A stretch of 64,000 nucleotides of DNA from Cyclospora cayetanensis. Taxonomy: Eukaryota; Apicomplexa; Conoidasida; Eucoccidiorida; Eimeriidae. A program made the position numbers and the translations under genes. The notes below the pieces were generated by a model. It did no database searches. It was not told where the DNA came from and saw only the letters and a program-made list of their open reading frames with translations. Positions 20,277-29,569 of this stretch are shown piece after piece. How positions within the stretch are numbered: position 1 is the first letter of the stretch; the number at the start of each line of letters is the position of its first letter. The stretch lies in NCBI RefSeq assembly GCF_002999335.1, contig NW_020312767.1, forward strand, positions 1 to 64,000, in the 5' to 3' direction.

Positions 20277-22179
20277 TTCAACCGAGGAAGAAAACACAAC
20301 TGTTTAGTATTACGAGAAAAGCTAGATCTAACCGTTCCTTCTTCCTGGCGTCTCGGCTGATACTCAGGCGCCATGTCGACGTTAGAGCTTAGCGCTGGGT
20401 CGGCATAAGGAATGGGGTCTTGTGGCTCTCGCGGCTGCTTCTGTTTCTTCTCTTTTTGCCGCCTGTCCTTCTTCTTGGATGTTTCATCCTGATATGGCTC
20501 TGCCCTTGTAGGCTGCTGGCGCTCCTGCGTGGGCTGCTGTCTTTTTCCTTGTTGCTCGCTTACCCTGCTCGGCTGCTGTTGTTGCTGCTGTCCGACCTGT
20601 TGCTGCTGCTGCGCTCTAGCACCGTGCTGCTGTGGTGCAGGGGGCTGATACTGTTGCTGCTGCTGTTGCGGAGGCGGGGGAGGTGGCTGGTAATACTGCT
20701 GTTGTTGGGGTGGAGGAGGCTGCCGCTGTTGCTGTTGCTGCTGCTGCTGCGGCACCTGTGGTGATGGTGGCGGCTGCGCATACTGCTGGGAGGAAGGGGG
20801 AGGTTGATAGGAGGGTGGCGAGGGCTGCTGCTGCTGCTGGTATGCTGGAGGTGCCTGGTAGCCTTGCTGTTGGTAGGTAGGGGGGGACTGCTGGTAGCTG
20901 GGAGGCTGCTGCTGCTGTTGCTGCTGTTGCGAATATCGCTGGTCTGCTGCATAGTAGGCGGCCTGCTGTTGCGGGGGTGGTGGTGGCGGCTGTTGCTGCT
21001 GCTGGGCGTCCTGAGAGTAGCCGTACTGATTTCCCTGGGGAGTTTGGGGTACAGCGTAGCCGCCAGTTGGCTGCTGCTGCTGCTGCTGCTGCTGCTGTGG
21101 GGGGGGGGGGCTTGGGGTATACTGCTGCTGCTGCTGCTGCGGGGGTGATGGTGCCGCGCTCCCGACTGCAGGGTCTGATGGGATGTATTCGGCAGAGGAA
21201 GGCTGCAGCAGCAGATCGCAATACAGAGGTTCGCAGAAACATCACGTGGGCCCTGTTTGAGGGAGCTGCAGATTACCACGCATGCATGCGCGCAGCAGAC
21301 ACAGTTTTAGCTCTTTCGGTTAAAATTACAAAGAGAAAGAGGACAAGGATGATGCAGTCGTTTAGAGTGCCGATCGAGCTGCCTCGCATTGCTGATGGTG
21401 CTCCCCGGGGTAATCACCTGGTGCGATGGCTGGGCTGCCAGGGCGTGCCAGTCTGCAGTGGAAAAGTAGCAGAAAGCTGCAGCAGCGACTGCTGCTACAG
21501 CTTGTACGTGGAGCTGCATCGTGAATCCGATACTGCCTGCAGTGCAGGCCTTCTTCCGCTACAGCGCTTTGGAGGTTCTGGGGGTAGTGTTGGAGCACTA
21601 CACAATGAGCCCCTACTCCCGTCCGTGCAGCGACGGGATTCTAAGTTCCTATGGCTTGCGAATTTAGGGAAAGGAGGCAAGTGACGGAAAAAGCCGTTCA
21701 TTAACTTGCTGCGCAGGCCTCAGTGGTGTCTGCAGTTGCAGGGGAAGCTGAGACGCTCCGTCAGCCACAGTTGCCAGACGCCCATAAGAAGCACAGATAG
21801 TGTTTTGCGCTGCATGCTGATGCTGAGGATTTTTGTAGCCCGGCGACTGATACTCTTGACTGGAGTGTCTCGCAGCCGCCGCTGCGCTGCAGCCAATAGG
21901 GCTGCCGACCAGTGTACTCGGGGTGAGGAAAGCAAACAAGTAATATTCTCTACTCGCAGATTGGCGAAAGACATGGACTAGAAGTATGGTATTATGCATT
22001 AAACGGACGATTTTCTGGATATTGTGTGGCTGTAATGGGTGGTGGCCTCGTGAGCAGTTACATACATACTTTGTGCATGGGATTGAGCAACAGCACTGCC
22101 CCTCAGCTGCTGCAGCAGCCTTGCCGGTAGCGGCTGCTGCTGCAGCATAGGGATCATCAAAGGGAGAAGGTCTTCTCAT
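20162..22179 (-). CDS. Gln/Pro/Tyr-rich low-complexity protein, unknown function
   Basis: Start codon at 22179. Exon 1 (22179-22097) encodes MRRPSPFDDPYAAAAAATGK and an Ala run. Exon 2 (21886-21706) joins in phase and ends LQTPLRPAQQ. One or more middle exons between 21.65 and 21.25 kb are unresolved. A long terminal exon (about 21205 to 20162) encodes repeated Q runs alternating with P and Y: SYQQSPPTYQQQGYQAPPAY, QQYYQPPPPPPQQQ. It then turns basic (TSKKKDRRQKEKKQKQ) and ends NVDMAPEYQPRRQEEG before an uncertain C-terminus that overlaps the first p24 exon in another frame. Composition resembles prion-like domains of RNA-binding or transcription proteins, but no folded domain is visible. The Q runs are CAG-encoded, matching homopolymer expansions known in Eimeria. 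Gene borders at the 3' side are uncertain. Confidence 0.6.
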
Positions 22180-22227
22180 CCGTTTCTTCTGCGCCTTTCT
22201 TTATCCATTGCGAAGAAGTCCTTCAAA
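22180..22227. promoter_or_regulatory. 48-bp divergent intergenic (shared promoter)
   Basis: Only 48 bp separate the start codon of the Gln/Pro-rich gene (minus, 22179) from the proposed RPS23 start codon (plus, 22228). Any core promoter must therefore overlap the two 5' leaders. The stretch includes a pyrimidine-rich CGTTTCTTCTGCGCCTTTCT run. The call rests on the RPS23 first-exon model. Confidence 0.5.
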
Positions 22228-23561
22228 ATGGGAGCGTGTAAGCAGCAAGGAATTCAAGCAGTAACGGCACTCCCCTCGACCTCTTGCATGAACCCACAGG
22301 CACCCCATGCAGATTTCATCATCAGATGCCCTGTGCCACCCTGTTTCTGCCGTTGGTCCTGCCGTAGTTTGATATCTGTCGGATATTGTGATTTGAGACT
22401 TGCGTAACTCAGCTTATTTGTTCTTGCTTTTTGAAGCGGTGGGGCAGGGATCTTTGTAGTGGGGCGCTCGCGGTGCAGCTGGGGCCTTCTTGGGAAGCTG
22501 CCTCTGCACTTCACAGTTTGCTCTTGTTGTTACTCTATGACAGAGCACATTTAGTTTGCCGCTGCTCCCGTTTTGCGACCGTTAACTATCCAGTTCAGGC
22601 CCCTTGGCCGTCTGAGTGCATGCAAGCGGAGGAGTGAAGGATATATTGGTGTTCATTAGCGCACTTGTGCATGGGGGCTGCGGCATCTGGGCTTCTTCAA
22701 GGCTCGTGTGACACATGCTTTGTATTTTGGGGCCTTCGGTGGCGTGAGACTGGCAGGCAGCCGTTCCATGCCTTCCGAAGCGTAGCTCTCCTGCCTGCAT
22801 GCGCGTGCGGTGGGCTCCCAAAGATATGATATTCGTCATGCAGCCGTCTACGGTCGCTCGCGCTCGAAGTGATGCGTATTGTTGCCTAGAGCGCGGCGTT
22901 TTGTGTCTCCGGGCTTTTGGGGCCGTGAGGTACCCACATCTTGTGGCTTGTAAAAGGCCGACTTTCACTCGTTTCATGTGCTGCTGCTCGTACTTGTTTG
23001 TTCAGGCAAGCCTCGTGGTATGCGCACGGCGCGCAAACTGCGCAATCGCAGGCGCGTCCAGAAATGGGCGGACAAGCAGTACAAGAAGGCGCACCTTGGC
23101 ACTAGGTGGAAGGCCAATCCCTTCGGAGGCAGCTCGCACGCTAAGGGCATTGTTGTCGAGAAGCTTGGCATTGAAGCGAAGCAGGTATGTGTTTGAGATA
23201 TGCTAAGAGTGAATGGCTATCGGATTGTTCGCCTAGTGACACAGTTTGTGAGGCTGTTTCATTCTACTCATATGGTGTACAATCCGGTCATCTGTGTCTA
23301 CTTCCCGCACAGCCCAACTCCGCCATTCGAAAGTGCGTGCGCGTCCAACTCATCAAGAATGGCAAGAGGATTACGGCTTTCGTGCCGGGCGACGGTTGCC
23401 TGAACTACGTTGATGAAAATGACGAAGTTTTGGTCGCTGGGTTCGGGCGTTCTGGCCACGCCGTTGGTGATATTCCCGGTGTCCGTTTCAAGATTGTGAA
23501 GGTTTCTGGAGTGTCTTTGATTGCTCTTTTCAAGGAAAAGAAGGAAAAGCCGAGGTCATAA
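22228..23561 (+). CDS. RPS23: 40S ribosomal protein S23 (uS12)
   Basis: Component of the small-subunit decoding centre. Exons 22228-22237, 23006-23184 and 23313-23561 give 145 residues in continuous phase, the normal length for eukaryotic S23. Exon 1 is only 10 nt (ATGGGAGCGT) with donor GTAAGC, giving MGAC before [16 protein letters not shown]. Very conserved blocks are visible: [80 protein letters not shown] and the terminal KEKKEKPRS. The second and third exons are certain. The tiny first exon is inferred from phase, the AAAATGG start context and the common S23 intron position after the first codons. It implies a 768-nt first intron. Confidence 0.93.
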
Positions 23562-24274
23562 GCGCCCATTATGCGCACTGCGTCCTTTGTGATGCATATT
23601 ATCTCCTCGGTGTCGTGCGCTTTCACGAGTGGCTCTCCAAGTCACGTGCGGGCATACGTGAAAGCGCGTCTCGGACGTTTTTGTCGCGGCGAATTGCTGC
23701 GGTAGCTTGCATTAGCGCGGCTTCCATGCCGCTACAGAAACGCCTGGTCGGTTGGCGACGTTACAGTGACCTGGAAAGGTTAATGGGGCCTTGCGTAGTT
23801 GAAGTAGATGACAATAGATTGGAGTCCAATGTAGGGAGTATAGGATCTATACTTTGCAGTACGACAAGTGCAGGGCGTAGCAGACCACAGTACTGGGATG
23901 TTTGTTGGTTATCGGTGTCAATGGGTGCAAGTGGACCAACAAAGTGCACAGGATGCTTATAGACCGGTGGCAGCGTTCTATTTGCATAAAGGTATTATTA
24001 CTAGGGGACATTGACTTGCGCTGTCAAGAGTCGCTTCAGTAAAATGCAGGTATCGGCGGTCTTGGGAAGGGGCGATGGGTAAGCAAGTCGAGATGTTTGT
24101 ACACCCGGCATGATCTGGATGGCAAGCAGCCAGCATTGAACTCTTTATTTGGTCAACTGAGCAACTACAGCATTGTGATCGTTTGGGGAGTACGCACTGC
24201 GCTTTCTGGTCACTCATGAAGCACTGACATGTAGTTCCTTGTCGAATTTGCCAATCAGGCGACAAGGCTGTCGC
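23562..24274. other. Intergenic, no gene seen
   Basis: Contains the RPS23 3' flank and the 5' flank of the coiled-coil gene at 24.3 kb. No long frame, repeat or RNA gene recognised. Confidence 0.5.
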
Positions 24275-25231
24275 ATGCGGAGTTCTGTGAATATGGAGGA
24301 CCCAGTCGCGGTGGAGACTTTGCCCGAAGGGCCATTTGTTGATGACTGCGAAACGCGATTCCAAGCTGTGGACGTGGCTAGAGGTGTTTTGAGAGATCTG
24401 GCAGCCACTCGAGCTGCTATCTGCGCGCTCGAAAAGTTTGCTCAGGTGGAAAACAAGCTGACAGAAGTGTACAAAACAGCGGAAGATATAGAATCTTTTA
24501 CCCAACGGGTAGAAGAGGCACAAAAACTGAGAAAGGGTTAGCTATTCGAGCCAACTAACCAGCTTCACTCGGACTTTCATGGAGAGCATCACGCAGAGAT
24601 CGCGGAAACTAGCCGCTCCACCGATTCTCTACTATCCCGTGCACTTCTTTTGCAAGCGGCGATACTTGAAATACGGCAAACAACCCTTGAAATGCAGAGA
24701 GAGTACGAATCTGTCCAAGGAGACATCGACCGCGAACTTTGTAGGTGAGCTATAGAGCGATAACCAAGACGGGCACAGAATATTCATGGTGAATGAACTC
24801 ACCACTGAAGGCAACAAGAGCTCGCCCAATGGCGCAAAGATGCGGCCGTAAGTGAGACATCAAAGAGAGCCGTGAGGTAGATAGACTGCTTTTTGGTCAC
24901 AGGCCCACAGTAGGGAGGCCTTTTGCATACCCTCAACTCGGCAGTCCAGTGCAGCGGGTGATCACTCAGTAAGAAGGATGCACGCCTGCGAGTTGGAGCT
25001 GTACGCCAGTTGCACGATTTGCAGGAGGAAAACATTGAGGACGTTGGTGTGCTGAAAACAGCCGATGAACCATATGCAAAGCACGAGCGAAACAGCGCTC
25101 AACCGGGCGATACCACGTCCGTAACAACCGCTCCCCCAGAGGGCACAGGCCCCGAACAAGCAGAAACGCCACCGCCAGCCACTCAGCCGTGGCGACCACA
25201 CTTCGGAATACTACTCGTACGACTGCCATGA
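24275..25231 (+). CDS. Small coiled-coil protein, unknown function (four exons)
   Basis: Exons 24275-24508, 24563-24744, 24811-24847, 24974-25231 give 236 residues with all phases closing. An alternative end of exon 1 at 24536 breaks phase. Start is MRSSVNMEDPVAVETLPEG (a second Met six codons later is possible). The first three exons are strongly helical and heptad-like: LRDLAATRAAICALEKFAQV, LLLQAAILEIRQTTLEMQRE, QQELAQWRKDAA, then QLHDLQEENIEDVGVLKTAD. The last part is disordered and Thr/Pro-rich (TTAPPEGTGPEQAETPPPAT). The pattern is that of a tethering-complex, kinetochore or cytoskeletal subunit, but I cannot name a family. Junction signals are good for exons 2 and 3 (GTGAGC, GTAAGT) and weaker for the acceptor at 24974. 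Confidence 0.6.
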
Positions 25232-25903
25232 TTGTCTGTAGCAGTGTGCACACCGACCTACTCCGCACGCCACCAGGGTCGCATAACACGGCGTCCTGGG
25301 AAACGTTCTATGGCATTAGCAGCCAGCGCATCTACAGTAAGCAACTGCAGCATATTAGTTACCCTAATCCGGAGGAATGTGCAACCAACCGCAGAACCAT
25401 GAAACGGAACGCATAAAGAAAGCGTGCAACCAGCCGGCCATAACGCAGAGCCGGTCGTCTACGCATGTACAAACAGTCGATCTTATGCTGCCACTCATAG
25501 GTGGGACTACCTAGGACTACGAAATGTATTTAATGAAAGTTTGCCGAGATTCCCGCACCACCACTAAATTGCAACTCGGCTCCACCGTGAGTCGAGCGTG
25601 CAAACAGCAACGGTGCTCTGCAGTGTTCCACAGAATCCCTCTGTGATACACAGAGCAACGCATGAGTAAAACTGCACCCAGCAGGTGACCCGTGGTCACT
25701 GTTTAAAATAGTTATCGGTCTGCTCCCCCTGTGCAGCGCTGCAACAGAAGCTCGTACCAATCCAATACAGACAGGGCTCCTGTTTCGTCAAACTACAAAA
25801 AAATCAGGATTCCCTAAACATAATAGGCAAAAAATTGCCGATACCGCATTGAGTGATACGCCTCCAGCACCGTCCCGAAAGCTGTCGAGAAGGGTACAAC
25901 CAA
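25232..25903. other. Intergenic, convergent 3' ends
   Basis: Lies between the 3' ends of the plus-strand coiled-coil gene and the minus-strand kinase gene. Only short overlapping frames; nothing supported. Confidence 0.5.
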
Positions 25904-26738
25904 TCAAAAGTTATGAAACAGCGCCTGTTGCGTAGCGGCGTCAATGACAGGAGCAGAAGACTCTGTTGATTCCGCATATGTGTCGAACATGCTACTGTCG
26001 CGCGGGCCCCGGATGTTCGGCTTGTAGAGCGGACGAATTTTCCTCTGGTAACACAAGTTCCAGTCGATGCCTCTAAAAAATTTGTGATTCTTTACGTCTT
26101 CGGCACCGTCTCGCAGACACCCATATCTCTTATTTGGCTCATGGATTAAAAGACGCTTCACCAACGACTTCGCCGCACAGTCGAACAGCGGAGGAAACTC
26201 GATCTTGCCAGCAATGATTTTCTTGTAGATGCCCAATGGAGTGTCATCGACAAAAGGCGGGCGCCCCGCCAGCATTTCAAAGAGTAGAATTCCGAGAGCC
26301 CACCAATCAACCTGCAGCCCATGACCGCGCCGCGTGATGGATTCAGGCGCCAAGTACTCATGTGTGCCACAAAGGGTCCACGTCCTGCCAGTAACAACCT
26401 TGGCAAACCCAAAATCCGTGATCTTGATGTGCCCCTGGGCATCAATCAAAAGATTCTCGGGTTTCAAGTCTCTGTACACAATGCTCCGTTCATGCAGATA
26501 CTGGAAAGCCAGCGTTATCTCCGCGGCGTATAACCGCGCCTGGTCTGTCGGCATGAAGGTCTGTTTCCTCAGGTAGCTGAACAGCTCGCCCCCGTTCACA
26601 TACTCCATTAGCAAAAACAGACGCTTCTCATCTTGAAACGATGCCTGCGAAGACAAGAGAGTAAGCAGATTCAAGGGACGCACTCAATGAGCAGAGGGCA
26701 TGAAAACGGTATCCAGTGAAGTGTGTGTGTGTGTGTGC

Positions 26739-26770
<32 letters not shown>

Positions 26771-27540
26771 CCTTGCAGGGAAACTGAAGTAAGCGAAGTA
26801 GGCATTGAACTTACAAGCAGATTCACGATGAATGGATGGCTGATCTGAGACAAGATCCGCCTCTCATCCTTTACATGCTCCACTTGTTTCATGGTGACAA
26901 CCTTGTGTTTACTGAGAATCTTGAGTGCCATTGCCGGATACCAGCTTTGAGACCCCTTGATATCCACGATACAGACGCGCCCAAATGAGCCGGTTCCCAC
27001 GGTTCCGAAGAAGACGAAGTCCTCGATCTTCAGATCTCGTCCATGTAAATCCTTCCTCACAAGCTGTATGATCTCATTTTGAGAGTTTTCAACTTCTTCC
27101 GCAGCCTCGCTAGCGGCCGCTTCATCGGCTACAGACGGTCGGGTACTTCCAGAAACGAGGCTGTCGATCCGGCAACTGTTCATGAGCTGCATGCTGCTCA
27201 GCTTTCCCCAAACCCGGCCAAGCGAGCCCTTTATACGCTGACCTCCCGAGGTGCTGTTGCCGTGACTGAGCGAGCACTGGCTGCTGCTCGGATACGGTGC
27301 TGAGTAGGCCGCAGTCTGCATGGCGGGCTGCGATATGGTGGAAGCCGAAGCTGAAATCCATCCAAAATTCACTAGAGATCGTTTGGCGGGAAGCATGAAA
27401 CTGCTTTCCTCCGATGCGGGCGGTGCCACAGGCGGAGACCGTTCTCCCGATGATTGAGACAAGAAAGACAGCAAGCTGCTGCGGAAAAGCGATTTGCGCT
27501 GTGGTGGTTTCTGAGGGTACTGGTCGGCAGTCAGCGACAT
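25904..27540 (-). CDS. cAMP-dependent protein kinase catalytic subunit-like (AGC kinase)
   Basis: Phosphorylates Ser/Thr; PKA in apicomplexans controls invasion, egress and calcium signalling. Exons 27540-26815 and 26644-25904 join in phase 0 and give 488 residues. The first 165 or so residues are a Ser-rich extension (KSLFRSSLLSFLSQSSGER). Kinase landmarks: GTGSFGRV (about residue 185), ALKIL Lys, ERRIL Glu, hinge MEYVNGGELFSYLRK, catalytic loop YRDLKPENLL, DFGFAK, activation-loop TWTLCGT and DWWALG. The AGC tail ends exactly at FHNF, the terminal FxxF form typical of PKA rather than PKG or PKB. Odd: the loop reads CGTHEYLAPES where PKA normally has CGTPEYLAPE. A long N-terminal extension without an MGN-type acylation start suggests an isoform other than the myristoylated one. 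Which coccidian paralogue this is cannot be settled by eye. Confidence 0.92.
26721..26769. repeat. (GT)n microsatellite in kinase intron
   Basis: About 49 bases of GT dinucleotide with one GCGC interruption, inside the single intron (26645-26814) of the PKA-like gene. In the sense of the gene it reads as an AC repeat. Confidence 0.9.
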
Positions 27541-29569
27541 GCTGCTGAGTTACAACTTCATAAAGACGGCCAGAAAGGAGCTGTAGGTCTCTCTAACCAA
27601 AGCACGTGATGCAACCCCTGACTCAACTCAGATTCTGTATCCAAAGCGACGCTAGATCGCGGCGGCCGGAGAGGTGCTAGTAAGTTCCCTGTTCAAACTT
27701 TAAAAAGCCTCTATGGTACCGACCGCACAACTGCTTTGCCGAGCAAGAACAGATCCCTGAACAACTTTCGCAGATTGTGCCTATCCAAGCGTCGATCCAG
27801 AGGCTGAATAAGACGCCATTACGGGTCAGGAAAACAGATGAGCATAAAAGCACAGCTCTTGAGAGAAGGGCGTGCCTGCCGTGCTGGTCTGCGCATGTGC
27901 TCAAGGGGAGGTCGCAGGCACACCTTTTCACCCTTCTCCTGAACTCCGCCGTTCGACGCCGCTGTATCGGTATGTAAGGCAAATACGAAATGACTGCTGT
28001 CTATGCAAGGACTGTGCGGTGCACGCTTGAGGAGCAGGTCTTCTAAAGCAGCCCAGGTTGATAGTTTGACCCTGCAAACGCAGCTTGACTACCAGAGAAC
28101 TGTACTGACCCTGGCTCCAAGGAAAAAGCAAAGAAACAGTGTTTCAACGCGGTAAAAAGGTCTTAGACGATCGGGCTCTGTACAAAAAGTAAATGTGCGG
28201 AGGACAGAAGGGCCGCCACCGTCTGCCTTTCAAGCTTGTCAGCAGCTGCGAGATTTCCGCGTCCGCTGATTTCAAAAACACATAAGCAAGCTGATCATCA
28301 AGCCAAGAGCAAATTAAATGCGAAGACGACGGCAAAACTGCAGTAGCGCAAGGCGGACGCGGGGAAGGCGATGACACATCGCTTCTGTAATTCACTGCCC
28401 CCTGTTGGGCCCAACGTTGCCGTTTCGAAAGCGAATCGATGCGTCTGGGAAGAGAGGACAAAGCTCTGAACAACTCTAGATATGTATCAATAGGGGAATA
28501 CAGGGAATGAGTCTGCGCCCTTAGAAGGAAGAGTACGCGACGTGGGGAGGGGTGATGGACGCACAAAGAGCGCTGTTGACGCGCATTCAGTGTTGTGTTT
28601 TCAACTTGGGTTTCAAAAAGAATACTACTTAGGTGTTGAAACGGGAGGAATAAACGAGAAAGCAGATAAAAGCGGCAACTGAGCCAGCTGCACTGCTTTA
28701 TGCCCGCTGCAGATGCTGCCGGGCTGACCCCTCCAAGACCCGCGGTGTATATGGGATTCGCATCCTCCTCGTACTACACATCTATGGGTAATATCATTCT
28801 CCACATTTTCACAAATAATCAAATCAATGGATTAGTGATCCTGAATAAAAGTTGAGGCTTTATTCTGGGTTTAGATATGCTGTGTAGCCCTATAGAAGCA
28901 GGAGCACGAAGCGCGTCGCATTGATTGTATTTGGCTCTCCAAACTGCTGCTGGCTTCATCCCACAAGTTACTTGCGCGTAAGACAGCAGTTAAGCCGGTG
29001 GCTTTATCCATGCAGATTGGTACAAGGGAGGACAGCACTCCACTGCTTGCCTGCTGCGTCAGATAGCAGCCACTGCATGACAGCGGCTGCCCCGGCGGCC
29101 CTTCTCCCCAAGCACTGATGCATTGCTGAATACACAGTTCCCAAGCATTCAATTGCCCTTTCTTGTGAATTCAAACACATGCTTCGTAAAAACTGCCCAT
29201 GCATCGTATGTAGGCCATTCCATGCACATCCTGCTGCCTCCCTTGCGTCTTCGGCCCAGCCCCGTCTTTTTCGCACACTGAGAGATTCATGGCTTTGTGA
29301 AGCTGTTTTACCTGTGAAGAGCCACACCACGTCGTTACAACACCGTGCGAGCGATCAACTGGCCAGTCGCAACAACAGCACGGCCCCCTACCCTGCAGCC
29401 GTGCATGCCCTGCGCCGCTGCGTAGGTATTCGGATACCACTCCGCTCCCATCAATTTGCGCAGGGGCCTATTCATCGTAAAGGAAGCTGCATCCTGACAG
29501 ATCTCTCGCTCTAGTCTAGCGAATCTGCTGCCGTTTGGCTAGTTTTGTCACGCTGCTTCTTTATGCACT
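27541..29569. other. 2-kb stretch upstream of two divergent genes
   Basis: Holds the 5' flanks of the minus-strand kinase gene and the plus-strand RPN10 gene. The longest frame is minus 28144-28566 (140 codons, starting MCVHHPSPRRVLFLL). It has no recognisable domain and no partner exon, so it is left uncalled. Confidence 0.45.

Noticed and set aside
20420..21684. Plus-strand Leu-rich and Ala-rich frames
   Set aside because: They are antisense readings of the Gln/Pro-rich gene; the minus-strand frame keeps Q/P/Y structure and flanking coding sequence.
28144..28566. 140-codon minus-strand frame
   Set aside because: Plausible composition but no domain, no splice partner and no signal peptide; left as unassigned sequence.
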